The position numbers were made by a program, and so were the translations under genes. A stretch of DNA of 64,000 nucleotides from Peptococcaceae bacterium. Its GTDB lineage: Bacteria > Bacillota > Desulfitobacteriia > Desulfitobacteriales > Syntrophobotulaceae. The notes below the pieces were generated by a model. That model had not been told where the DNA came from, did no database searches, and was given only the letters and a program-made list of their open reading frames with translations. How positions within the stretch are numbered: the first letter of the stretch is position 1; each line of letters opens with the position of its first letter. The DNA is taken from assembly GCA_009782825.1 (NCBI GenBank), contig WRII01000001.1, positions 62,001-126,000 on the forward strand. The letters are read 5' to 3'. Below are positions 7,634 to 15,972 of the stretch, piece by piece.

Positions 7634-8457
7634 ATGAGAGTCCCGTCATACAGGTTAAAAATTTAACTGTCCGCTACGGGGAAGGCTGCCCGGATTGTCA
7701 AAAAAATTTGGAGAAAAACCGTTGCGCTCTGTGCCGCACGGTATGGGCGGCACGTGATATTTCCTTTGAGGTTTATGAGGGCGAAGTCCTTGGAATTGTG
7801 GGGGAAAGCGGTTCGGGAAAATCAACCCTGATGAAAAGCCTGTATTTTGATTTGGAGCCCACAAGCGGACGAGGATATTTGAAGGAGTATCAAAACGGAG
7901 TCAAAAACATATGGGAAGCAAGCAGCGCCACCCAGCGCATGATTAAAAACACCATCATGGGAATGGTGTACCAAAACCCCATTTTGGGCCTGAGAATGGA
8001 CTACTCGTCCGCGTCAAATATTGCGGAGAAAATCATATCTGCGGGAAGCCGTAACGCCGCATACATGACAGCAAGAGCCACAGAACTGTTAGAAGCTGTA
8101 GAAATCCCTCTCTCAAGAATGGCTGAAGCCCCAAAGCATTTTTCAGGTGGAATGCAGCAGCGCGTGCAGATCTCAAAAGCCCTCGCGAATAATCCGGCGC
8201 TGCTGCTTTTAGACGAGGTCACAACGGGACTGGATTTGTCCGTTCAGGCCCGAGTGTTGGACTTGATTCGGCAGATAAAAGCCCGGTTTGGGATATCCAT
8301 ACTTTTAGTATCCCATGATTTGGCGGTTATTCGTATGCTGGCTGATCGAACGATCGTTATGCTGGACGGCAAGATTATTGAAAGCGGCCTGACAGATCAG
8401 ATCCTGGAGGATCCACAACACGCCTACACACAACAGCTTGTGAGTTCGCTTATTTAG
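7624..8457 (+). CDS. phnK: C-P lyase ABC ATPase PhnK
   Basis: An ABC-family ATPase that docks on the PhnJ face of the C-P lyase core; it is not a transporter. Walker A is GESGSGKST (residues about 59-67), the signature is FSGGMQQR (about 175-182), Walker B is LLLLDEVTTGLDLS, and the switch histidine is in LLVSHD. Residues 20-38 carry CPDC and CALC pairs, a cysteine insertion seen in some PhnK proteins and possibly metal-binding. It is 277 residues, slightly longer than E. coli PhnK because of that segment. It overlaps phnJ and lies 23 bp before phnM. Confidence 0.92.
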   Translation: MYLNESPVIQVKNLTVRYGEGCPDCQKNLEKNRCALCRTVWAARDISFEVYEGEVLGIVGESGSGKSTLMKSLYFDLEPTSGRGYLKEYQNGVKNIWEASSATQRMIKNTIMGMVYQNPILGLRMDYSSASNIAEKIISAGSRNAAYMTARATELLEAVEIPLSRMAEAPKHFSGGMQQRVQISKALANNPALLLLDEVTTGLDLSVQARVLDLIRQIKARFGISILLVSHDLAVIRMLADRTIVMLDGKIIESGLTDQILEDPQHAYTQQLVSSLI

Positions 8458-8480
8458 AAGAAGAAAAAGAGGAATAAAGA

Positions 8481-9656
8481 GTGATTGCCATAAAGAATGG
8501 AAGAATCATTACACCTACTGAGATTATTGAAAACAAGGTTTTGCTGGTAGAGGGCGATCAAATCTTGGGGTTTGCCAACGATACTCAGGGAGTGGGAAAA
8601 GTCATCGATGCCCATGGCAGATTTGTGGCGCCTGGCTTTATTGACACACATTCAGATAAGATCGAACAGTTTATTTGCCCACGCCCGACGTCTCAATTGG
8701 ATTTTGAACTTGCGATTAAGGAATGTGAAAGGATCCTGCTCATGCAAGGCATAACAACCATGTATCATTCTTTATCGCTGTTTAAAGGTGAGTTTTTCGG
8801 CAAGTCGCCTTTACGCACCAAGGAAAACGTCCTGAAAATCGCCGATTTGATTGACAGTCTCCATAGCCGTAACCATTTGATCCATCATAGGTTTCATTTA
8901 AGAATCGAAATTGATAATCTGGAGGCTTATGATATTGCAAAATCAATGATTGAGCAAAAAAAAGTACATCAAATTTCCTTTATGGATCATACTCCCGGCC
9001 AAGGGCAGTACAAAAATCTGGAGATCTATCACAAGGTCATAACAGGGTATCGCGGAGAAGAAGTGAATAAAATCGGTTTTGAGGGTGTCCTGAATTATCA
9101 TCAGACAAAAGATTTTCTCTCCTTTGAGCAATTGAAAGAAATCGCTGATTTAGCCCATGCAAATCGTATTCCGGTCGCTTCTCACGACGACGATTGCGAA
9201 AAAAAACTCATGATAAGCAGAGAATTAGGTGTAGGCATAAGCGAATTCCCCATAGATCTTGAAACGGCTAAGCGCGCAAAGGAAATGGGATTTCATACGG
9301 TTGTCGGCGCGCCGAATATATTGCTCGGCGGTTCCCATTCCGGCAATATGTCCGCAGCGGAAGCGATTTCGGAGAATTGCGCGGATATTCTGTGCTCGGA
9401 CTATTATCCCTCCGCGATCCTTCACAGCATCTTCATTATGCACGAGAAACATAACATCCCACTTACAGACATGATCAATAAAGCCACATTAAATCCGGCA
9501 AAGGCCATGAATATAGAGGCTCATTGCGGCTCCATTGAGATAGGGAAAACGGCAGACATTCTGATCATAGACGTTTTAGACGGATATCCTGTGATCACGC
9601 ATTGTTTGGTCGAGGGCAAAACAACGTCTCGCATTGAGTACAGGAGGACTTTATGA
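8481..9656 (+). CDS. phnM: RPnTP diphosphatase PhnM
   Basis: An amidohydrolase-fold enzyme that removes pyrophosphate from alpha-D-ribose 1-methylphosphonate 5-triphosphate before PhnJ acts. The 391 residues include the N-terminal metal motif GFIDTHSDKIEQF (near 53-65), ISFMDHTPGQGQY (near 167), ASHDDD (near 233) and a C-terminal LCSDYYPSAILHS, all typical of PhnM. The start is GTG 8481, preceded by GAGGAATAAAGA. The gene order K-M-L differs from E. coli K-L-M. It overlaps phnL by four bases (ATGA). Confidence 0.95.
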   Translation: MIAIKNGRIITPTEIIENKVLLVEGDQILGFANDTQGVGKVIDAHGRFVAPGFIDTHSDKIEQFICPRPTSQLDFELAIKECERILLMQGITTMYHSLSLFKGEFFGKSPLRTKENVLKIADLIDSLHSRNHLIHHRFHLRIEIDNLEAYDIAKSMIEQKKVHQISFMDHTPGQGQYKNLEIYHKVITGYRGEEVNKIGFEGVLNYHQTKDFLSFEQLKEIADLAHANRIPVASHDDDCEKKLMISRELGVGISEFPIDLETAKRAKEMGFHTVVGAPNILLGGSHSGNMSAAEAISENCADILCSDYYPSAILHSIFIMHEKHNIPLTDMINKATLNPAKAMNIEAHCGSIEIGKTADILIIDVLDGYPVITHCLVEGKTTSRIEYRRTL

Positions 9657-10345
9657 TTCTGAAAATAGAAAACCTATCCAAAAACTTCTACCTGCATTAT
9701 CAAGATAAAACAATCACGTCCTGCCAAGATATAAATTTTGTTCTGAATAAAGGAGAATTCATTGGGATTGTAGGGGTTTCCGGCGCGGGGAAATCGACGA
9801 TTATGAAGTGTATCAACCGCACCTATTTGCCGATGCAGGGCACGATTTACTATGACAGCGAGGCCTTTGGTGAAATCAACCTGGCGACCGCGGCCGAACG
9901 GGAAATTCTCTATTTGCGAAAACACGAAATAGGCTATGTTTCGCAGTTTTTAAACATCATGCCGCGCACAACAGCGAAAGAGCATGTGATGAGCGCATTA
10001 ATCGATATGGGAAAAGATGAGAAAACCGCAGAGATCCAGGCCCGGGAAATGCTGACTTATTTTAAACTCCCAGAAAATTTATGGGATATATATCCCAACA
10101 CCTTTTCCGGCGGCGAACGGCTCCGGCTCAATTTGGCACACAGTATGGTGAAAAAGCCGCGCCTTCTCCTTCTTGACGAGCCTACGGCTTCCCTTGACCA
10201 CAAAACTAAACTTCTGGTTAAGGAAATCCTGAAAAAACTAAAAGACCAAAAGACCAGTATGCTTGGCATCTTCCATGATTTAGAATTTATGGAGGGTGTG
10301 TGCGATAGGATTTTTAACATCTCGGAGGGAAAATTCACAGCATGA
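9653..10345 (+). CDS. phnL: C-P lyase ABC ATPase PhnL
   Basis: The second ABC-type ATPase of the C-P lyase machinery; with PhnGHI it supports formation of the ribose triphosphate phosphonate. The 230 residues include Walker A GVSGAGKST (about 42-50), signature FSGGERLRL, Walker B RLLLLDEPTASLD and HDLEF. The conserved PhnL phrase LRKHEIGYVSQFLNIMPR is present. The ATG overlaps the phnM stop and its own TGA overlaps the next gene (ATGA), so the whole operon is translationally coupled. Confidence 0.93.
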   Translation: MILKIENLSKNFYLHYQDKTITSCQDINFVLNKGEFIGIVGVSGAGKSTIMKCINRTYLPMQGTIYYDSEAFGEINLATAAEREILYLRKHEIGYVSQFLNIMPRTTAKEHVMSALIDMGKDEKTAEIQAREMLTYFKLPENLWDIYPNTFSGGERLRLNLAHSMVKKPRLLLLDEPTASLDHKTKLLVKEILKKLKDQKTSMLGIFHDLEFMEGVCDRIFNISEGKFTA

Positions 10346-11142
10346 AAGCGGATTTGCATATTCATTCCACCATATCGGACGGGAGCCGAACGATCCCTGA
10401 AATCATTGACACTTCCTGCCAAAAAGGGCTTGATGCGATTGCCATCACCGACCATGATACCCTTGCCCATCACAAGCATATTCCACTAGATTGCCGGGAT
10501 TGTAAAGTCAAAGTATTTGCGGGTGTAGAAATATCGGCCATAGATAAAAAGACAGGAATCAAGATACACGTTTTGGGATATGGCATTAAAAAGCCCACGT
10601 TCATTGAAGAGCTGACTTTGCCCCTGTTGCAAAAAAGACATGAAAATTCCCTCAAACAAATTGAGATACTGCAGAAGCACGGGATGACGATCGATATAGA
10701 TAAACTGAATAAAGCGGAGGGGAAGTATATTTATAAGCAGCACATCATGGAACAGTTAACCCAAACCCGCCAGGTTACTGAAATGTTCGGGGATTTTTAT
10801 CATACCGTTTTTAAGGGAGGTGGGATGTGCGATTTTGATATAGAGTATGTTGATGTTGGCGACGCCGTCAATGCTGTGAAAGACGCCGGCGGCTTCGCGG
10901 TTCTTGCTCATCCTGGACGGCTCAACATTATGCCGTTAATTGAGAATTTGCCCTTTGACGGTATTGAAATCAATCATCCGGCGAACAGCGAATCGGACAA
11001 AAAAGCAATACGGGAATATGCCGCGAAATACAATCTGTTTCTGACAGGCGGAAGCGACCACCACGGAAAATATGACGCAAGAAATGATGATATTGGGGAC
11101 TATATGGCCCCGGAAAGCGCGATGGAATTTCTCTATGCCTGA
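10342..11142 (+). CDS. PHP-domain cyclic phosphodiesterase (PhnPP-type)
   Basis: This 266-residue PHP enzyme has all metal motifs: DLHIHSTISDG (residues 4-14), ITDHDT (about 34-39), GVEIS, AHPGR (about 190) and GSDHHG (about 232). It is the last gene of the phn operon, overlapping phnL. The known PHP enzyme PhnPP of Eggerthella lenta hydrolyses both ester bonds of 5-phosphoribosyl 1,2-cyclic phosphate to give ribose 5-phosphate plus phosphate, replacing the PhnP/PhnN route. The same role is inferred here because no phnP or phnN is present. It is unrelated in detail to the PHP protein at 1-888. Confidence 0.85.
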   Translation: MKADLHIHSTISDGSRTIPEIIDTSCQKGLDAIAITDHDTLAHHKHIPLDCRDCKVKVFAGVEISAIDKKTGIKIHVLGYGIKKPTFIEELTLPLLQKRHENSLKQIEILQKHGMTIDIDKLNKAEGKYIYKQHIMEQLTQTRQVTEMFGDFYHTVFKGGGMCDFDIEYVDVGDAVNAVKDAGGFAVLAHPGRLNIMPLIENLPFDGIEINHPANSESDKKAIREYAAKYNLFLTGGSDHHGKYDARNDDIGDYMAPESAMEFLYA

Positions 11143-11158
11143 TAACCTGACGAAAACT

Positions 11159-11222
11159 TTACCAGGATTTTAATGCTATTTTTCTCAATATACAATTAGA
11201 TTTTACAACTGATTGTTATACT
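11159..11222 (+). promoter_or_regulatory. Pho-box-like promoter 3, upstream of phoH
   Basis: TTA half-sites at 11159, 11170 and 11181 keep the 11-bp period, with further sites at 11196 and 11203 and a -10-like TATACT at 11217-11222. The block AATATAC..TTA..ATTTTACA..TTATACT is shared with the element at 908-992, though less well conserved than the first two copies are with each other. It would place the PhoH-like gene in the same regulon. Confidence 0.5.
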
Positions 11223-11311
11223 GAATATGACACGAAGTGACTTTTGAAATACGTGCTGTGGAAATGCCCAGATGCTAGAGTGGCAGAAAAATATAAAGGG
11301 GGCCGCATACC

Positions 11312-12688
11312 ATGTCCAAGATCTATGTACTTGATACCAGCGTACTGATTCAATCTCCATCTGCGCTGAATTGTTTTGAGGATAATACGATTGTCCTTAC
11401 CGTATCCGTTTTAGAGGAACTTGATGTTCTAAAAAGCGCTGAAGGTGAAAAAGGCGCCAACGCCCGACAAGTCATCCGCTATCTGGAAAACCTGCGTTCC
11501 AGTGGGAACCTGGTCGACGGAGTTGCTCTGCCAGGCGGTGGAACTTTGCGCCTGGAGCTGAATTATAAAGATGTAGAGATTCATCAAAGCTTTGCTGATG
11601 CAAAAAATGACAATCGCATTCTACGTGTCTGCTTGGGCCTCAAAAACGATGGCGCCCCCCCCATTATTGTAACCCGGGATATTATGCTGCGCATCAAGGC
11701 ACAGGTTCTTGGTATCGCCTCCGAGGATTTTTCCACCGAGCAAGTATCTTGCATTGAAGGACAGTACACAGGCAGAATCGATGTTTATGCTCCCGATGAC
11801 AAGCTTACAGGTTTTAAGATTAAGAAAAAGGGTTTATCGGCAGATTTCCTGTATACTGTGAACGGTCAGGCTCAAAATCTGCCGGTACAGCTGGTTGCGA
11901 ACCAGTTTGTCACCATTCAGTCCGAGCTGTCGAAAAAAAAGACACTGTTGGGACGCTTCGACGGCCAAACCGTAGTTGCGCTTGAATCGTTGGAGGAGAG
12001 ACCCTTCGGCGTAAAACCGCGCAACGCGGGGCAACGTTTTTTGCAGGAAGCCTTAATGAAGGATGCCGACAACGCTCCGCTGGTTATTGTCAAGGGACCG
12101 GCCGGAACGGCCAAAACCTTTTATGCTCTTGCTGTGGGCCTGCATAAGCTGTTGGGAGAAGAGGAAAGAAAATACCGCCGCATACTGATAACCCGTCCCC
12201 ATACACAGTTTGACGATGATATCGGTTTTCTGCCCGGCAGCGAACAGGAAAAAATCGCCCCATTGCTGCGCCCGATTATGGACAATCTGGAAATTCTGGT
12301 GGACAGAGATGAAAAGCTGAGATATAGGGACGAGGGCGAGCTGCGCGGCAAAATCAACGAACTGTTTGACCGGGAAATCATCACAGCTGAGGCGATGAAT
12401 TTTATCCGGGGACGGTCCATTACTCACACCTGGCTCATCATAGACGAAGCGCAAAATCTCACGCCTAAACAGGCGAAAGGAATTATCACCCGGGCCGGCA
12501 AAGGAACAAAAATAATTCTTCTCGGTGACCCCAATCAGATCGACCATCCTTTGCTGGACGAACGAACCAATGGTCTCAGCTATGCCAGCGAAAAAATGAA
12601 AGATAGTGCCTTGTGCTGGCAGATCACTATGAAAGTTGACGAATGTGAACGTTCCAAACTGTCCGGCGACGCTTCCGCCCGTATGTAA
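11312..12688 (+). CDS. PIN-PhoH family ATPase (PhoH2-type)
   Basis: This 458-residue protein has an N-terminal PIN nuclease domain (KIYVLDTSVLIQSP, residues 3-16, with further acidic residues near 93 and 130) and a C-terminal PhoH NTPase domain: Walker A VKGPAGTAKTF (about 259-269) and Walker B WLIIDEAQNLTP (about 373-384). PhoH2 proteins of this architecture have RNA unwinding and RNase activity. PhoH was first found as phosphate-starvation inducible, and the Pho-like array upstream agrees. The RBS is AAGGGGG. The next gene is a fragment, so it is probably monocistronic. Confidence 0.9.
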   Translation: MSKIYVLDTSVLIQSPSALNCFEDNTIVLTVSVLEELDVLKSAEGEKGANARQVIRYLENLRSSGNLVDGVALPGGGTLRLELNYKDVEIHQSFADAKNDNRILRVCLGLKNDGAPPIIVTRDIMLRIKAQVLGIASEDFSTEQVSCIEGQYTGRIDVYAPDDKLTGFKIKKKGLSADFLYTVNGQAQNLPVQLVANQFVTIQSELSKKKTLLGRFDGQTVVALESLEERPFGVKPRNAGQRFLQEALMKDADNAPLVIVKGPAGTAKTFYALAVGLHKLLGEEERKYRRILITRPHTQFDDDIGFLPGSEQEKIAPLLRPIMDNLEILVDRDEKLRYRDEGELRGKINELFDREIITAEAMNFIRGRSITHTWLIIDEAQNLTPKQAKGIITRAGKGTKIILLGDPNQIDHPLLDERTNGLSYASEKMKDSALCWQITMKVDECERSKLSGDASARM

Positions 12689-12731
12689 AGGGATAGAATA
12701 CCTGTGTAAGTGTTCACACGACAACGGCAAT

Positions 12732-12773
12732 TAAGTCAATAAAAATCATTAAATTTTGATTTTTATTGACTTA
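12732..12773. repeat. Perfect 17-bp inverted repeat after phoH
   Basis: Arms TAAGTCAATAAAAATCA (12732-12748) and its exact complement (12757-12773) surround an 8-base loop. It is AT-rich and lacks a T-tract, so it is a poor intrinsic terminator. It sits exactly where the ATPase fragment begins, suggesting an operator or a rearrangement edge. Confidence 0.75.
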
Positions 12774-13405
12774 TCTATATTGCGGACATGGCAAAATACG
12801 CTTCCAACACGGAAAGCGTGAAAATCCGCGCGGCATACAATTCTATTCCGATTCAACTGGCTAAGGAGAACAAAAAGTTTCAGTACAAGCTGGCGCAGAG
12901 AGGCGGAACAGCAGCTATTTTTGGTGCGGCACTTGAATGGCTGGGTTTTGCCGGCGTGGTTTTGAAATGCGAGCGGATTGCTCAGGGTCTTATGCCGATT
13001 GCCGTGTACCGTGATGTGTCGAGTTTTAAACTCTATATGAGCGATGTTGGACTGCTGACGATGCAAAGCGGTATTTCTCAACAAACGATTTTATCGACGG
13101 GGGAGATTAACAATGTCTTCCTTGGAGCTGTTACCAAGAATTATGTTGCCCAGGCTCTGGCGAGTCAGCGTTACGGTCTGTGTTATTGGACAACCGAGGG
13201 CACAGCAGAGCTTGATTTTGTCCTGCAGAAAGGCGATGATATTATCCCAATTGAAGTGAAGGCCGGTTCACACACAAAATCAAAAAGCCTGAATATGTTT
13301 GTGACGAAATATCATCCCGCTTATTCAATCCGCGTTTCTGCGAAGAATTTTGGGTGGGAAAACAGCATCAAGACTGTTCCGCTGTATGCTGTGTTTTGTA
13401 TTTGA
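12774..13405 (+). pseudogene. C-terminal fragment of an AAA_14/DUF4143 ATPase
   Basis: The reading frame enters after a stop within the inverted repeat. It continues LIYIADMAKYA, then FQYKLAQRGGTAAIFGAALEWLGFAGVVLKC, the conserved middle of the DUF4143 part, and ends with ELDFVLQKGDDIIPIEVKAGSHTKSKSL, the nuclease-like C-terminus. Full proteins are about 400-450 residues with an N-terminal AAA ATPase domain. Here that domain is missing, so only about 206 codons remain from ATG 12788. It is probably non-functional. A second remnant of the same family lies at 17826-18147 on the other strand. Confidence 0.8.
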
Positions 13406-13479
13406 TAAGTGACCGCCTTCTCATGCCGCCTTCTCATGCCATTTGACAACGGCGCTTCATCCGGTATATAATAATTCCG

Positions 13480-13775
13480 TTAAGAAGAAGCCCCGCTTCT
13501 CACCTCATGCTATGCGGCATTTGGGGTTTTTGAGGGAGAGTCTATGCAGCCGGTTTGTGGAGTTGACGCGGTGAGGGAGCTCATATCGTTGACGACGAGC
13601 TGCTGTTGTGCTTTGAACTTTGAGAGGACGGGAGGAGTTCCCGTCTTTCTTTATGAGTGGGCATAGAGCGTGGGCATAGAGAGAGAAGGCGAACCGTTTC
13701 GATGAAGTTGAATACATTCAACTTGAGGAAGGGTATACGAGGGGTATGCGGGATAATAAGCGGAGGTGATTTCCT
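13480..13775 (+). promoter_or_regulatory. Leader of infC-rpmI-rplT with attenuator-like terminator
   Basis: About 300 bases between the ATPase fragment and infC carry no gene. They include a GC-rich stem GACGGGA (13627-13633) / TCCCGTC (13639-13645) followed by TTTCTTT, an intrinsic terminator, and a perfect 9-bp stem at 13705-13713/13716-13724. In Bacillus this operon is attenuated by L20 binding to its leader, and a similar mechanism is likely here. A promoter-like TATATAATAA lies near 13466. The exact start of transcription is not known. Confidence 0.55.
13625..13652 (+). terminator. Attenuator terminator in infC leader
   Basis: Seven-base-pair GC-rich stem (13627-13633 with 13639-13645), five-base loop, then TTTCTTT. 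It lies 120 bases upstream of the infC start inside the leader, so it would stop transcription before the operon. Confidence 0.6.
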
Positions 13776-14294
13776 ATTAGCAGGGACTTGCGGATTAATG
13801 AGCAAATCCGGGTCCGGGAAGTTCGACTCATCGGTGATGACGGTGAACAGCTCGGTATCGTTTCCAACAGAACAGCTCTCCAGATGGCCATGGATAAGTC
13901 TATGGATCTTGTGGAGATTGCGCCGACAGCTAAGCCACCAGTGTGTAAAATCATGGATTATGGAAAACACAAGTATGAGCAGGCGAAGCGGGAAAAAGAA
14001 GCGCGTAAGAAACAAAAAGTGGTTGAGGTCAAGGAAGTCAAATTGCGTCCTAATATTGAGAGCCACGACTTCGAGACTAAGATGCGGAACGCGCAAAGGT
14101 TTTTGCGCGATGGGGATAAGGTGAAAGTAACAATTATGTTTCGGGGACGAGAGATTACTCATGCCGAAAACGGGCGTACCTTATGTCTGCGGATGGCCGA
14201 AAAACTCAACGAAGAAGCGACCATGGAGCGGGAGCCCAAGGTGGAGGGCCGCAATATGATTATGATCCTGGCGCCGGTCAAAACTGCTGAGTGA
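13776..14294 (+). CDS. infC: Translation initiation factor IF-3, AUU start
   Basis: IF-3 binds the 30S subunit, prevents 50S joining and checks initiator tRNA and start codon. The family N-terminus (IS)RDLRINEQIRVREVRLIGDDGEQLGIV starts at an AUU codon at 13776, eight bases after a perfect RBS (CGGAGGTGA). A TTG at 13788 or later ATGs have no RBS and would cut conserved residues. AUU is the known rare infC start that IF-3 itself discriminates against, giving autoregulation. It gives 172 residues, normal. Both domains are present. It heads infC-rpmI-rplT. Confidence 0.95.
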   Translation: MSRDLRINEQIRVREVRLIGDDGEQLGIVSNRTALQMAMDKSMDLVEIAPTAKPPVCKIMDYGKHKYEQAKREKEARKKQKVVEVKEVKLRPNIESHDFETKMRNAQRFLRDGDKVKVTIMFRGREITHAENGRTLCLRMAEKLNEEATMEREPKVEGRNMIMILAPVKTAE

Positions 14295-14369
14295 TTATAG
14301 GTTTCTACACTTATTATCGTGATGTGATGTCTGCTGACATAAATGCCGACATGAATAAGGAGGTTTCTT

Positions 14370-14567
14370 ATGCCTAAAATGAAGACCCACAGTGGGGCCA
14401 AGAAGAGATTTAAAAAAACCGCAACCGGAAAGGTTGTGAGGTTTCATGCCTACAAGAGCCATATTTTAGAAAAGAAAACCCCCAAACAGAAGGGGAATTT
14501 GCGTAAATCGACGATTATGGATCCGGCGGATGCCAAGCGTATTGAACGGTTGATAACCCATTTGTAG
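14370..14567 (+). CDS. rpmI: 50S ribosomal protein L35
   Basis: 65-residue basic protein of the large subunit. The sequence [20 protein letters not shown] is the family's near-invariant start, and it ends in [19 protein letters not shown] lies eight bases upstream. It sits between infC and rplT, the universal order. Confidence 0.98.
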   Translation: MPKMKTHSGAKKRFKKTATGKVVRFHAYKSHILEKKTPKQKGNLRKSTIMDPADAKRIERLITHL

Positions 14568-14683
14568 GGGCCGCCGCTGTGTAAAGGCATACCCTGCAGA
14601 TGCGTCTGTCTATCAGAAATGTACACATGTTTGACAATGTATACTTAATTTTATGTTACCAGATCAGTAAGGAGGGTTTTTTA

Positions 14684-15061
14684 ATGGCACGAGTTAAACG
14701 AGGGATGGCTGCCCATCGCCGTCACAAAAAAGTGTTTAAGCTGGCACGGGGTTTCCGCGGCCGGACAGGGTTCAGAGTTGCCAAGCAGTGGGTTGTGCGT
14801 TCCATGGCGTTTTCGACGGTACACCGTAAGAGGAAGAAGCGGGAGTTTCGCCGCCTGTGGATTGCGCGTATCAATGCTGCCGCACGGATGAATGGAATGT
14901 CTTACAGCCGCTTTATGTATGGACTCAAGCTGGCTGAAGTTACTGTGAACAGAAAAATGATGGCTGAGATGGCGATCAATGATCCGGCGGCCTTTACGGC
15001 TTTGGCTGATTTGGCCAAGAATAAAGTTGAGGTGCAGCCTCTTGCTCAGGCGCAGGCCTGA
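14684..15061 (+). CDS. rplT: 50S ribosomal protein L20
   Basis: L20 binds 23S rRNA early in 50S assembly and in Firmicutes represses its own operon by binding the leader. The start ATG 14684 follows AAGGAGGG; the longer frame from 14600 has no RBS. The protein begins MARVKRGMAAHRRHKKVFKLARGFRG, and the rRNA-binding basic helix and C-terminal globular part are intact. It is 125 residues, a few more than usual because of a KNKVEVQPLAQAQA tail. The stop is followed by short 12-bp repeats before the methyltransferase gene. Confidence 0.97.
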   Translation: MARVKRGMAAHRRHKKVFKLARGFRGRTGFRVAKQWVVRSMAFSTVHRKRKKREFRRLWIARINAAARMNGMSYSRFMYGLKLAEVTVNRKMMAEMAINDPAAFTALADLAKNKVEVQPLAQAQA

Positions 15062-15098
15062 TGAGGAGGCTGATGAGGAGCCTGATGAGGAGCCTGAT
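15062..15098 (+). repeat. 12-bp tandem repeat between rplT and the methyltransferase gene
   Basis: Three copies of CTGATGAGGAGC, the first one with one change. Each copy contains a GAGGAG ribosome-binding-like core, so the repeat offers several possible Shine-Dalgarno sites for the next gene. Confidence 0.8.
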
Positions 15099-15101
15099 GT
15101 G

Positions 15102-15938
15102 ATGGATCCTATTGTTTCTGTGCATAACCCTCATGTCAAAGATGTTTGTGCGCTGCACCGCCGTAAAGGCCGGCGGGAGCAGGGACGGTTCCTGATTGAA
15201 GGATGGCATTTACTGGCGGAGGCTTTGAGATGGCAGATGCCTGTGGAAACTGTCTACTATACCCACCAAGCAGATCGTCTCCGGAGGTCTGCTTTGTTGC
15301 GTCGGGCGGATGACAGGGGGGCGGCCCTGATTGAGGTTGCTGAAAAGGTGATGAGAAAAATCTGCGTGACTGAAGGCCCTCAAGGAGTGGCGGCTGTGGT
15401 GCGCCGCTTGGAGGAGCCGCGGCTGCCGGCCTCGGAGAAGGGAGCGGGCGTATTCCTGGTTCTTGACCGCATTCAGGATCCGGGCAACTTGGGAGGGATC
15501 TTGCGGGTGGCTTTGGCTGCTGATGTTCGTGGGGTTTGGCTCATGAAGGGATGTGCCGATCCTTATGGGAGCAAGGCGCTGCGTGGGAGTATGGGAAGTC
15601 TTTTTGGTCTCACGGTGCTGACGGAGGTGGATGCCGCGGTGTGCGGGGATCTCTGTTCCCGGATGGAGGGGTATGTTGTGGCCTTGGCAGCGGAGGGACG
15701 GGATTTGTATGATGGACAAGGGGCTCATGCACAGCTGCGACGAGTATCTGCTGCAGCTGGGGAACAAGAACCGCTGGTCTTGATCTTGGGAAATGAGGGC
15801 CAAGGGGTGGCGCCGGAGCTGCTGGAATTGGCGGAGGACAGATGGTCTGTCCCTATGTGTCATGGTGTGCAGTCGTTGAATGTGGCGGTGGCAGCTGGGA
15901 TTGTTCTTTATGAGGTGAGACGCTGGTTAGAGGAGTAA
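15102..15938 (+). CDS. TrmH/SpoU-family RNA 2'-O-methyltransferase
   Basis: A SPOUT-fold enzyme methylating ribose 2'-OH in rRNA or tRNA with SAM. The start ATG 15102 gives 278 residues. The N-terminal substrate-binding part is SVHNPHVKDVCALHRRKGRREQGRFLIEGWHLL. The three SpoU motifs are present: VLDRIQDPGNLGGILR (about 124), LILGNEGQGVAPE (about 226) and VPMCHGVQSLNVAVAAGIVLYE (about 250). It lies directly after rplT, as yshG/ysgA-like genes do in Firmicutes, upstream of pheS. The exact target nucleotide cannot be told. Confidence 0.92.
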   Translation: MDPIVSVHNPHVKDVCALHRRKGRREQGRFLIEGWHLLAEALRWQMPVETVYYTHQADRLRRSALLRRADDRGAALIEVAEKVMRKICVTEGPQGVAAVVRRLEEPRLPASEKGAGVFLVLDRIQDPGNLGGILRVALAADVRGVWLMKGCADPYGSKALRGSMGSLFGLTVLTEVDAAVCGDLCSRMEGYVVALAAEGRDLYDGQGAHAQLRRVSAAAGEQEPLVLILGNEGQGVAPELLELAEDRWSVPMCHGVQSLNVAVAAGIVLYEVRRWLEE

Positions 15939-15972
15939 AGTTACTTTTGAAGAAAAGGAGACATAGGAGAGT

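Noticed and set aside
12700-12780. Rho-independent terminator for phoH
   Set aside because: The 17-bp palindrome is AT-rich and not followed by a T-run, so it is listed only as an inverted repeat.
13657-14124. 155-codon plus-strand frame overlapping infC
   Set aside because: Out of frame with IF-3; the AUU frame has the RBS and the conserved protein.
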